A stretch of 64,000 bases of DNA from an uncultured Pelagibacteraceae bacterium (lineage in GTDB: Bacteria > Pseudomonadota > Alphaproteobacteria > Pelagibacterales > Pelagibacteraceae). How positions within the stretch are numbered: the first letter of the stretch is position 1; every line of letters begins with the position of its first letter. Positions 47,064 to 55,038 of the stretch are shown here, in pieces. The position numbers were made by a program, and so were the translations under genes. The notes under the pieces were generated by a model, which saw only the letters and a program-made list of their open reading frames with translations, made no database searches and had not been told where the DNA came from. The DNA lies in contig CABYDT010000005.1 of the NCBI GenBank assembly GCA_902517865.1, positions 20,109 through 84,108 of the forward strand. The letters are read 5' to 3'.

Positions 47064-47137
47064 GGCCACGTGGCGGAATGGTTACGCAGAGGATTGCAAA
47101 TCCTTCTATCCCAGTTCGATTCTGGGCGTGGCCTCCA
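47064..47137 (+). tRNA. tRNA-Cys (anticodon GCA)
   Basis: A 74-base tRNA with acceptor GGCCACG/CGTGGCC, anticodon loop TTGCAAA (anticodon GCA) between GAGGA and TCCTT, T-arm CCCAG-TTCGATT-CTGGG and an encoded CCA. tRNA-Asn follows 46 bases later. Confidence 0.95.
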
Positions 47138-47183
47138 TAAAATTTGATTGTTTTATAATGAAAATTTTGTATTCTGCTAAAAT

Positions 47184-47259
47184 TCCCCGGTAGCTCAGTT
47201 GGTAGAGCAAGCGGCTGTTAACCGCTTTGTCGCTGGTTCGAGTCCGGCCCGGGGAGCCA
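47184..47259 (+). tRNA. tRNA-Asn (anticodon GTT)
   Basis: Acceptor TCCCCGG/CCGGGGA, D-arm GCTC-AGTTGGTA-GAGC, anticodon arm AGCGG-CTGTTAA-CCGCT (anticodon GTT), T-arm GCTGG-TTCGAGT-CCGGC, discriminator G and an encoded CCA. GUN anticodons are substrates of Tgt. Confidence 0.96.
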
Positions 47260-47262
47260 GCT

Positions 47263-47625
47263 TTAAACAGCTTTCTTTAAATCTCGATTATTTTTCAAAA
47301 CTTCAAAGATTTTATCTTTTTCTATTGGCTCTAAATCATTAAATAACTTTAACAAAAAAGAGTAATTAAGACTTTTTGCTAAATCTTTTCCGCTATCAGC
47401 CTTAAAATCGTGATAATCCTCAAAAAAATACTTTATTGGAACTTTAAGAAAGTTTGCTAATTGTAATAATCTTGCAGAACTAACGCCATTAGTGCCTTTT
47501 TCATATTTTTGTATTTGCTGAAAGGTTACATTTATTGCTTTTGCAACTTGTGTCTGAGTTAATCCTAAAGAAGTTCTTCTGAGCCTTAATTTTTTTCCTA
47601 AATGTTCATTTAATAATGTGCTCAA
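47263..47625 (-). CDS. XRE/Cro-type helix-turn-helix regulator
   Basis: This 120-aa protein has an N-terminal HTH (about residues 9-65: RLRRTSLGLTQTQVAKAI, then QQIQKYEKGTNGVSSARLLQ), the Cro/CI form that is widespread in alphaproteobacteria. The second half is helical and carries no known sensor domain. The start is TTG 47625, preceded by a GC-rich leader with AGG. The gene ends 3 bases from tRNA-Asn and is divergent from the photolyase cluster. The target is unknown, but autoregulation and control of the divergent cluster are plausible. Confidence 0.85.
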   Translation of the reverse strand: MSTLLNEHLGKKLRLRRTSLGLTQTQVAKAINVTFQQIQKYEKGTNGVSSARLLQLANFLKVPIKYFFEDYHDFKADSGKDLAKSLNYSFLLKLFNDLEPIEKDKIFEVLKNNRDLKKAV

Positions 47626-47651
47626 ATTTACCTGCCCCGGGACCCTTTAAA

Positions 47652-47697
47652 CCTCTTTTTGGCAAATATGGCAAGCTAAAAAAGCGACAAAAAGGAG
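47652..47697. repeat. Imperfect dyad in the XRE/photolyase intergenic region
   Basis: CTCTTTTTG (47653-47661) pairs with CAAAAAGGAG (47688-47697) with one bulged base. It lies in the 135-base gap between two divergent start codons, about 28 bases upstream of the XRE start. It could be an operator or a fortuitous AT-rich match. Confidence 0.25.
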
Positions 47698-47760
47698 AAT
47701 TTTTTAATATATTTATATTGATTTTAATACAAAAATAGGAATTAAATTTAATAATATTTC

Positions 47761-49176
47761 ATGAATTTATACTGGATAAGGTCAGATTTTAGAGTAAATA
47801 ATAATGACGCACTTGAGCAAGCTCTTAAAAATAGTGAGAAAAAATTAGCTTTATATATTTACAATAGTGAAAAATTTCAAAAAAGATCTGCTCAAAAATG
47901 GTGGTTATCGCAAACAATAATTAAATATGAAAGAGTATTAAGTGCGTTGGGTTTTACATTGCATTTATTAAAAGGAAATGAGTATGAAGTTTTAAAAAAA
48001 TTTGTAAAAGATTATAATATTAGACAACTATATTATAATAAAATTTTTGAACCAAAAGAGCTAGAGTTAGATAAGAAAATATCAAAATATTTTAATTTAA
48101 ATTTAAAAATATTTGCTGGTAAATCAAATCTCTTACAGAACCCTTTTGACGTAAAAAAAAATGATGGTACTCCATTTCAGGTATTTACACCTTTTTGGAA
48201 AAATGCAGAAATTAGTTATTTGAACAATAATAACATAGAAAAACCAAAGTTTAAAAACATAAAAAATATAAATACAAAAAATAAAAAAATTTCTGATTTC
48301 ATTGAAAATACAATTTTACCTAAAAAAAAATGGCATAAAAAATTTGAAAACACATGGAACCCTGGAGAGAACCAGGCAATAGAAGTTCTTAAAAAGTTCA
48401 TGGATCAAAACATTTCAAATTACTCCAAAAATAGAGATATTCCTTCTATTTTTGGTACATCAAAATTATCACCTCATATCGCTTTTGGGGAAATTACATC
48501 TGAAACTATATATTCATATTTTAATAATATAAAAAAAAAAAATATAAATCATAGGAAATTTATTAATGAGATAGGTTGGAGAGAGTTTTCATATCATTTA
48601 TTAAATCACTTTCCACAAATTGAAAAACGAAATCTAAGAACGCAATTTGATAAATTCATTTGGTCAAATGATAAAGTTAAACTTGAAAAATGGAAAAAGG
48701 GTGAAACTGGTTATCCTATTGTAGATGCTGGAATGAGGGAATTATATGAAACGGGCTGGATGCACAATCGTGTACGCATGATTACCTCGTCATTTCTCGT
48801 AAAACATTTAAGAATAAACTGGAAAGAAGGCGAAAGTTTTTTTAGAGATTCCTTATTAGATTTTAATATAGGAAATAATGTTTGTGGATGGCAGTGGGTA
48901 TCAGGTTGTGGTGCAGATGCTGCACCCTATTTTAGAATTTTTAATCCTATATTACAGGGTGAGAAATTTGACAAAGATGGATTATATGTAAAAAAATGGA
49001 TACCATCTCTGCAGTCAATTCCAAATAAATTAATACATAAGCCCTGGGAAATAGATAATGTGACTGCTAAAAAAATAGGATTTGATTTAGAAAAAGATTA
49101 TTATAAACCAATTGTCGACCACAAAATTGCAAGAAATGAAGCTTTAGCGGCATTTAAAAAATTAAGATCTAAATGA
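47761..49176 (+). CDS. phrB: Deoxyribodipyrimidine photolyase
   Basis: Uses light to split cyclobutane pyrimidine dimers. The 471-aa protein has the normal order: N-terminal antenna Rossmann domain (YWIRSDFRVNNNDAL...GTPFQVFTPFWK, residues about 1-135), then the FAD domain (LSPHIAFGEIT, EIGWREFSYHLL, GWMHNRVRMITSSFLVKH, GNNVCGWQWVSGCG). The N5-contact Asn occurs in FNIGNNVCGWQW. First gene of a four-gene cluster, overlapping the next by 4 bases. Confidence 0.96.
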   Translation: MNLYWIRSDFRVNNNDALEQALKNSEKKLALYIYNSEKFQKRSAQKWWLSQTIIKYERVLSALGFTLHLLKGNEYEVLKKFVKDYNIRQLYYNKIFEPKELELDKKISKYFNLNLKIFAGKSNLLQNPFDVKKNDGTPFQVFTPFWKNAEISYLNNNNIEKPKFKNIKNINTKNKKISDFIENTILPKKKWHKKFENTWNPGENQAIEVLKKFMDQNISNYSKNRDIPSIFGTSKLSPHIAFGEITSETIYSYFNNIKKKNINHRKFINEIGWREFSYHLLNHFPQIEKRNLRTQFDKFIWSNDKVKLEKWKKGETGYPIVDAGMRELYETGWMHNRVRMITSSFLVKHLRINWKEGESFFRDSLLDFNIGNNVCGWQWVSGCGADAAPYFRIFNPILQGEKFDKDGLYVKKWIPSLQSIPNKLIHKPWEIDNVTAKKIGFDLEKDYYKPIVDHKIARNEALAAFKKLRSK

Positions 49177-50402
49177 AAAAAGTAATAGTAGTTGGTGGTG
49201 GGATAAGTGGTTTATGTATTTCATATTTTCTAAAAAACAAATTTGAACTGTTATTATTAGAACAAAATGATTATATAGGCGGACATTCGCACACTCATAC
49301 GATATCTGAAAATAATAAAGTATTTAATTTTGATAGCGGGTTTATTGTTTTTAACAATTTAAATTATCAAAATTATATTAAAGTTTTAGAAGAAAATAAT
49401 GTTGAATATGAAAAAAGCAATATGTCATTTTCTGTAATTAATGACGAAGAAAATTATGAATGGGCCGGTAAAAACATTAAAACAATTTTTGATTTAAGTA
49501 ATATTTTCACGCTAAGATATTGGAAGGTTTTGGTAGGTATACTTAAACTAAATTTAATAATTAAAACTAAAAAACATGTAAACAATTCAATTACTGTAGA
49601 CCAGTTTTTAAGAAACTGGAATTTTAATGAAGAATTTATTAATCTTTACTTCTTACCAATGTGTAGTTCAATATGGTCTTCAAATTTTCAAGATATCAAA
49701 AATTATGGAGCAAAATTCGTTTTTAACTTTTTTGAAAATCACGGGTTATGCAATATTTTAAAAAAAAGACCAGTTTGGATGACTATAAAAAATGGTAGTT
49801 CACAATACGTAAAAAAAATTGTCAGTAAAATCGGAGAAGATAATTGTCTTATTAATTCCAAGGTAATAAATATTGATCAAGATAATAAAATTATAAAATG
49901 CTCAAACGATAAAGAATATAAATATGATATTTTGATATTATGTATACATACCGATCAAGCCAAAAAAATAATTAAAAATTTAACAAAAAATCAAGAGAAA
50001 TTATTAGATATGGTATATTACAAAACAAATAATATAGTAATTCATTCAGATGAAAAGATTATGCCAAATAAGCTAAGAAATTGGTCATCATGGAATTATA
50101 GGTATCAAAGTAAAAATTTAATACTAACATATTGGATGAATTTACTGCAAAATTTAAAGTTAAAAAAAAATATATTTGTAACTTTAAATTACGATAAAAT
50201 TAATAAAAAAAAAATAATTAAAAAATTATCTTATAGGCATCCCGTATTTAAATATGATAAAGACGAATTAAAAAAACAAAATGACATAACTTCTGGAGAG
50301 AATCATATTTATTTTGCAGGAGCTTGGTTAGGTTATGGTTTTCATGAAGATGGTGTAAAATCTGCTATAGAGGTTTTCAAAAAATTAAATGCTGAAAAAT
50401 AA
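49173..50402 (+). CDS. FAD-dependent oxidoreductase (amine-oxidase fold, COG2907-like)
   Basis: The 409-aa protein starts with the dinucleotide fold VIVVGGGISGLCISYFL, then LLLEQNDYIGGHSHTHT, and near the end IYFAGAWLGYGFHEDGVKSA, the usual ending of this flavoprotein group. It is found with DUF1365 and Cfa-like genes in many proteobacteria, including lipid modification clusters. A role in desaturating or oxidising methylated membrane fatty acids is likely by context. Confidence 0.85.
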   Translation: MKKVIVVGGGISGLCISYFLKNKFELLLLEQNDYIGGHSHTHTISENNKVFNFDSGFIVFNNLNYQNYIKVLEENNVEYEKSNMSFSVINDEENYEWAGKNIKTIFDLSNIFTLRYWKVLVGILKLNLIIKTKKHVNNSITVDQFLRNWNFNEEFINLYFLPMCSSIWSSNFQDIKNYGAKFVFNFFENHGLCNILKKRPVWMTIKNGSSQYVKKIVSKIGEDNCLINSKVINIDQDNKIIKCSNDKEYKYDILILCIHTDQAKKIIKNLTKNQEKLLDMVYYKTNNIVIHSDEKIMPNKLRNWSSWNYRYQSKNLILTYWMNLLQNLKLKKNIFVTLNYDKINKKKIIKKLSYRHPVFKYDKDELKKQNDITSGENHIYFAGAWLGYGFHEDGVKSAIEVFKKLNAEK

Positions 50403-51141
50403 AATTTGCGATACCTATATTTTTCATCATAGGAAAAAACCCTTTAATAATTTTTTTTCATATAACGCTTTAAGTCTATTATTAAATTTAAAAGAAATTG
50501 AGAGTTTAAAAAAACCCTTTTTATTCTCAATAAACAAACTAAATATATTTAGTTTTCACGAGATTGATCATGGCTCTAGAACTAAGGGTGAAAACTTGTA
50601 TGAATTTATTAAAATGAAAATTACAAAAAATTTCAATTTTAAGAAAGATTTAGATATATATATACTTTCGTCTCCACGGTTTTTGGGTTATGTGTTTAAT
50701 CCTATATCTATATACTTTTGTTATCATAAAAAAAAAATTAAATATATTGTTTATGAAGTTAAGAATACGCATCATGAACAACATACTTATTATAAAAAAA
50801 TTAATTCACATATATTCAAACATACGTTTAAGAAAAAACTGTACGTCTCACCATTTCTATCGATGAATATCAAATATTATTTCAATGTTATTATTAAAAA
50901 AAATAAAATTAACATTAATATTGATGCAATAAACACGAATAGCATGCTTAAGACTGGTCTAATTGCTAAAAATTACGTGTTTAACAACAAAAATTTGCTT
51001 TATTTCGGTTTAAAAAGAATATTTTATGCACAAAAAATAATGCTGATGATACATTATCAAGCAATCATATCTAAATTAAAAAAAGCAAAATTTTATTTTA
51101 AAAAAAGAAAATTATATAATACTTTAAGTTTTCATGAATAA
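50389..51141 (+). CDS. DUF1365 family protein
   Basis: This 250-aa protein opens with HHRKKPFNNFFSYNALSLLLNL and has SPRFLGYVFNPISIYFCYHK, the DUF1365 core, and EVKNTHHEQHTYY. Its biochemical activity is not established. It nearly always occurs between a FAD oxidoreductase and a Cfa-type methyltransferase, as here, so it probably acts in the same lipid modification. It overlaps both neighbours. Confidence 0.88.
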   Translation: MLKNKICDTYIFHHRKKPFNNFFSYNALSLLLNLKEIESLKKPFLFSINKLNIFSFHEIDHGSRTKGENLYEFIKMKITKNFNFKKDLDIYILSSPRFLGYVFNPISIYFCYHKKKIKYIVYEVKNTHHEQHTYYKKINSHIFKHTFKKKLYVSPFLSMNIKYYFNVIIKKNKININIDAINTNSMLKTGLIAKNYVFNNKNLLYFGLKRIFYAQKIMLMIHYQAIISKLKKAKFYFKKRKLYNTLSFHE

Positions 51142-52297
51142 TCATTTAAATAATTATATAAAAAAAGAACTCGATAAAATTAAGTGGGGCACAATACACC
51201 TTAATATTAAGGACTTTTACAAGAAAACTTTTATTGGTAATAATAAAGGCTTAAACTCTAATATATTTATAAATGATCTAAGTGTCATAAAAGACTTTAT
51301 TCTTAGAGGTGATTTAGGGTTTGCCGAAGGATATATTAACAAAAAGTGGGAAACTCAAAATTTAAATAATCTTTTGAAAATTCTGTTAATTAATCAGGAT
51401 ATAAATAAAAAAGAATGGAAACCTAATTTATTTGAAAAATTAAAAGAGAAATTTTTTTTTATTCTTAAGAAAAATTCAGTAAGACAGGCAAAAAAAAATA
51501 TTGAATTTCATTATGATTTGGGAAACGAATTTTATAAACATTGGCTAGATAACACCATGACATATTCATCTGGTATTTTTGGTAAAAATAATAATTTGTA
51601 TGAAGCGCAAATTAATAAATATAATAGTATATGTGAGGGAATTGAAATTAACAAAAATGATAATGTTTGTGAAATAGGTTCAGGATGGGGTGGTTTTCTT
51701 AATTATACTAAGGATAAAGTCTTAAGCTTAGATGGAATAACAATTAGTCAAGAGCAATTTAAATATATAAATGATAAAAAATTGCACCAAGATAACTTTA
51801 ATATTCAACTAAAGGATTATAGAGATATTAGAAATAAATATGAAAAGGTAGTATCTATTGAAATGTTTGAAGCTGTTGGTAAAAAATATTGGGATATATA
51901 TTTTAAGAAGCTAAACTCTATTTTAAAAACAAATGGAGAAGCTTGTTTACAAATTATTACAATTGATGAAAAATATTTCCCAAAATATCTGGTAAATGTA
52001 GATTTTATTCAAAAATATATTTTTCCTGGAGGTATGCTTCCAACTAAAGAAATTTTAAAAAATTTATTTAAGAAAAATAATTTTCAAGTCAAAAAAGAAA
52101 TTTCATTTGGCAAAGATTATTCAAAAACATTGAGTCATTGGAAAAATAATTTTAATAAGAATTGGTTTAAAATTAAAAATAAAAAATTTAATGATAAATT
52201 TAATAGACTTTGGAACTACTATTTAGATTACTGTGAAACAGGTTTTTCTCTTAGTAGAACTGATGTAACACAATTTTTTTTAAAGAAAATAAAATGA
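51134..52297 (+). CDS. cfa: Cyclopropane-fatty-acyl-phospholipid synthase family methyltransferase
   Basis: A 387-aa SAM-dependent enzyme that adds a carbon to unsaturated acyl chains of phospholipids. Blocks: FHYDLGNEFYKHWLDNTMTYSS (Cfa signature), VCEIGSGWGGFLNYTKDK (SAM site), ISQEQFKYI, SIEMFEAVGKKYWDIYF and YIFPGGMLP. The member that sits with a FAD oxidoreductase and DUF1365 may methylate without cyclising, so the product could be methylated or furan fatty acid rather than cyclopropane. Confidence 0.88.
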   Translation: MNNHLNNYIKKELDKIKWGTIHLNIKDFYKKTFIGNNKGLNSNIFINDLSVIKDFILRGDLGFAEGYINKKWETQNLNNLLKILLINQDINKKEWKPNLFEKLKEKFFFILKKNSVRQAKKNIEFHYDLGNEFYKHWLDNTMTYSSGIFGKNNNLYEAQINKYNSICEGIEINKNDNVCEIGSGWGGFLNYTKDKVLSLDGITISQEQFKYINDKKLHQDNFNIQLKDYRDIRNKYEKVVSIEMFEAVGKKYWDIYFKKLNSILKTNGEACLQIITIDEKYFPKYLVNVDFIQKYIFPGGMLPTKEILKNLFKKNNFQVKKEISFGKDYSKTLSHWKNNFNKNWFKIKNKKFNDKFNRLWNYYLDYCETGFSLSRTDVTQFFLKKIK

Positions 52298-53283
52298 ATA
52301 CCGTTATTGATTTAATTGGGAATACTCCCCTAATAAAACTTAGAAAAGCCTCAGAAATTACTGGGTGCAATATTTATGGTAAGGCAGAATTTTTAAACCC
52401 AGGTTTATCTGTAAAGGATAGAGCGGCATTATGGATAATTAAAGATGCATTGAAAAAAAATAATTTAGAAAAAGGTGGTACGATAGTTGAAGGAACTGCA
52501 GGCAATACTGGTATTGGTATTACAATGATTGCTAATTATTTTGGTATAAATACAATAATTGTAATTAATAATAATCAATCACAAGAAAAAAAGGATGCAT
52601 TAAAAAATTTAGGAGCCAAATTAATTGAAGTTGATCCAGTTCCTTATGCAAATCCAAATAATTATGTTAAGTATTCAAAAAAAATAGCAGAGGAAATGTC
52701 TAAAACAAGTAATAAAAAAATTTGTTGGGCAAATCAGTTTGATAATATAATAAATGCTCAAGCCCATATCGATACAACCTCTGTTGAAATTTACAACCAA
52801 TTAGATGGAAATATAGATGCATTCACTTGCTCATCTGGAACCGGTGGCACAATTGCTGGCGTAGGTATTGGCTTAAAAGAAAAAAAAAAAGATATTAAAA
52901 TAGTCTTAAGCGATCCAGATGGATCATCTTTATGCAATTATATTAAAAATGGAAAATTAGAATCTTCTGGGTCATCAATAACCGAAGGTATAGGGGCTTC
53001 AAGAATTTCTAAAAATTTTGGTATTGCTCCGATAGATGATGCTTTTCAAGTTAATGATATTGATGCTTTAAATGTTACATTCGACTTATTAAAAGAAGAA
53101 GGGCTTTGCCTTGGATCATCTTCTGGAATTAATGTTGCTGGTGCGATTAAACTTGGCAAAAAAATGGGTAAAGGAAAAAATATTGTTACAATTTTATGTG
53201 ACGTTGGGACTAGATATACTAGTAAACTTTATAATGTTGAATTCCTTAAATCAAAAGGTTTGCCTTATCCTGATTGGCTATAA
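52294..53283 (+). CDS. cysK: Cysteine synthase (PLP-dependent O-acetylserine sulfhydrylase family)
   Basis: The 329-aa protein shows IGNTPLIKLRKASEI at the start, the PLP lysine in NPGLSVKDRAALWII, the asparagine loop EGTAGNTGIGITM and SSGTGGTIAGVG (phosphate loop). EGIGASRISKN is a CysK-like feature. It overlaps cfa by 4 bases, so it is probably in the same transcript. Whether it uses O-acetylserine or another activated serine cannot be decided. Confidence 0.9.
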   Translation: MNTVIDLIGNTPLIKLRKASEITGCNIYGKAEFLNPGLSVKDRAALWIIKDALKKNNLEKGGTIVEGTAGNTGIGITMIANYFGINTIIVINNNQSQEKKDALKNLGAKLIEVDPVPYANPNNYVKYSKKIAEEMSKTSNKKICWANQFDNIINAQAHIDTTSVEIYNQLDGNIDAFTCSSGTGGTIAGVGIGLKEKKKDIKIVLSDPDGSSLCNYIKNGKLESSGSSITEGIGASRISKNFGIAPIDDAFQVNDIDALNVTFDLLKEEGLCLGSSSGINVAGAIKLGKKMGKGKNIVTILCDVGTRYTSKLYNVEFLKSKGLPYPDWL

Positions 53284-53522
53284 TCTAAATATTTTTTTTT
53301 AATAAAGTTCCTCAATTTGCGATTTTTTTTTAATTTGTACTCTTCCCGAAGAGCTTTGGATTTTGATTTGTATTTTTTACAATAAATTAATTTCCATTTA
53401 GATCCTTTTGTATACTTTGCTCCCTTACCCTTATTATGAAGTAAAATTCTTTTATTAATATTTGCTGTATATCCAACATACGAAAAATTTTTTTGATTAA
53501 TTATTAAATACACAAAGTACAT
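53265..53522 (-). CDS. GIY-YIG endonuclease-domain protein (YhbQ/UPF0213-like)
   Basis: The 85-aa protein is one GIY-YIG domain. YFVYLIINQ and SYVGYTANINKRILLHNKGKGAKYT hold the two Tyr, the catalytic Arg and the following His. LREEYKLKK gives the metal-binding Glu. Small proteins of this sort may cleave damaged or structured DNA. The end overlaps cysK by 19 bases and it starts 4 bases from tRNA-Arg. Confidence 0.88.
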   Translation of the reverse strand: MYFVYLIINQKNFSYVGYTANINKRILLHNKGKGAKYTKGSKWKLIYCKKYKSKSKALREEYKLKKNRKLRNFIKKKYLDYSQSG

Positions 53523-53525
53523 AAT

Positions 53526-53602
53526 TGGCGCGCTCTGGAGGACTCGAACCTCCGACCCACGGTTTAGAAAACCGTTGCTCTATCCAGCTGAGCTAAGAGC
53601 GC
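53526..53602 (-). tRNA. tRNA-Arg (anticodon TCT)
   Basis: Reverse-strand cloverleaf: acceptor GCGCTCT/AGAGCGC, anticodon arm ACGGT-TTTCTAA-ACCGT (anticodon TCT), T-arm GGAGG-TTCGAGT-CCTCC, discriminator G and an encoded CCA. Confidence 0.95.
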
Positions 53603-53606
53603 CTAT

Positions 53607-53630
53607 AATTTATTACTTTAATAATAAATT
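53607..53630 (-). terminator. AT-only hairpin after trkH (weak terminator candidate)
   Basis: AATTTATTA (53607-53615) and TAATAAATT (53622-53630) are exact inverted repeats around a 6-base loop, between the trkH stop and tRNA-Arg on the same strand. Stems made only of A-T pairs make a weak terminator, so it may instead be a processing site or chance. Confidence 0.25.
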
Positions 53631-53635
53631 TTAGA

Positions 53636-55033
53636 CTATCTTAAAAGAAAATTTTTCATTAATAAAATGAAACTCAGCGGTGTAATTTTAGATAGTATAA
53701 ATACTATCAAACTTACAAAAAGGGTTAAATTATTAAAATTTGAAAAATTTACCCCATTAACACCATATAAACTACTTGGAAGTGTATTAAATGACACTAA
53801 AAATGAAATTTTAAATATATTTTCAAAGTTCAAATCCTCAAAGCTTAAAAAGAAACAGTATACAAACATCATTAAAAAATAAGTAAATAGCACAAGAGAT
53901 GATATAAAAAGATCTGCGCTTTTGATTTTTTCAGGTGAGTTATAAATTGACAAATTTGTGATACTCGCGGGTATTAGAAGTTTACTAAACTCACTTAAAA
54001 TGTTTTTAAAAATTATGATAAATCTTGTTATTTTAAATCCCCCTGAATTTGATAGTATTGAACCGCCTACAAAAACTGTTATTAACAAGAAAAAAATATT
54101 AATGTTTTGACTATAACCAAAATATAAACCTGAGTTCGATATAGAAGAAGCTAATGATAACAAGATATCAAAGAATTCTAAATTTTTATCATTCACTAAT
54201 ATTATGAACATTATTATAGCCAAAAAAAGTAATATATTTTTTGTCTCACTCAAGCTGTATTGCTTATTAATTTTGAGTATGATTAACAGAAAGAATATAT
54301 TAATTGAGCTTAATAAAAAAGATGTTGATAATATAAGTTTATCAAAATCATTTCCTGCAATAATATTATTAGCTAAAAAACCACCACCAGAAACAATTGA
54401 GAATACTAAATTAACAATTTCGAATAGTCTATAATTTGTGAAATTTAACAATATAAAAATAAGTAATGTTAAAATTAAATAAACATAAGTTATATTTTTA
54501 ATATTTTTTATAAAATTTAAATGAAAATAATTTGTATCTTTTTCTTTTTGTAAAAATTTCATAGGGAAGAACTCAAATATTTCTTGTCCAAATATAGATA
54601 TTAACAATAATAAAAAATAAAAACCTCCAAGCCATTGAATAATAGATCTCCATAAAATTATTGGTTCATCTAAAAAATAAACATTGTTTAGCAATGAAAT
54701 ACCTACAGAAGAAAAGCCTGAAACCGCTTCAAAATAAGAAGCAAAAAAGTTGAGGTAGTTTCCATAAAAAAAAGGTATTGAAATAAAAATAGGAATAATA
54801 AAATAAATTAATAGAGCAAAAATTAATAACTCAAACTTGTTTATTTCTTTTTTCTTGGGTTTTATTTTTAAAGAAAATGTAACTATAAATAAAACTAAAA
54901 TAAAAACGATTATATAGCTTTCTATATTAAAATAATAATTAAAATAAAAACAAAAAATAATATTAATAAGTGATATTATTAAAACAGGTACTAAACATAA
55001 CCCAAAGAAATAAAATAATCCTGTAAAATTCAT
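53636..55033 (-). CDS. trkH: Trk-type potassium uptake protein TrkH
   Basis: The 465-aa channel subunit of the Trk system. Ten or so helices and four pore-loop repeats are seen: YFEAVSGFSSVGISLL, FSIVSGGGFLANN, SSISNSGLYFGY with GGSILSNSGGFKITR, and SFNTLPSSLYGV. The glycines of the selectivity filter remain in the repeats, though wording differs from E. coli. It follows trkA by 5 bases. Confidence 0.9.
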   Translation of the reverse strand: MNFTGLFYFFGLCLVPVLIISLINIIFCFYFNYYFNIESYIIVFILVLFIVTFSLKIKPKKKEINKFELLIFALLIYFIIPIFISIPFFYGNYLNFFASYFEAVSGFSSVGISLLNNVYFLDEPIILWRSIIQWLGGFYFLLLLISIFGQEIFEFFPMKFLQKEKDTNYFHLNFIKNIKNITYVYLILTLLIFILLNFTNYRLFEIVNLVFSIVSGGGFLANNIIAGNDFDKLILSTSFLLSSINIFFLLIILKINKQYSLSETKNILLFLAIIMFIILVNDKNLEFFDILLSLASSISNSGLYFGYSQNINIFFLLITVFVGGSILSNSGGFKITRFIIIFKNILSEFSKLLIPASITNLSIYNSPEKIKSADLFISSLVLFTYFLMMFVYCFFLSFEDLNFENIFKISFLVSFNTLPSSLYGVNGVNFSNFNNLTLFVSLIVFILSKITPLSFILLMKNFLLR

Positions 55034-55038
55034 AAGAA

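Noticed and set aside
53111..53302. 63-aa plus-strand frame at the end of cysK
   Set aside because: Out-of-frame shadow of cysK; the GIY-YIG gene on the other strand explains the sequence beyond it.
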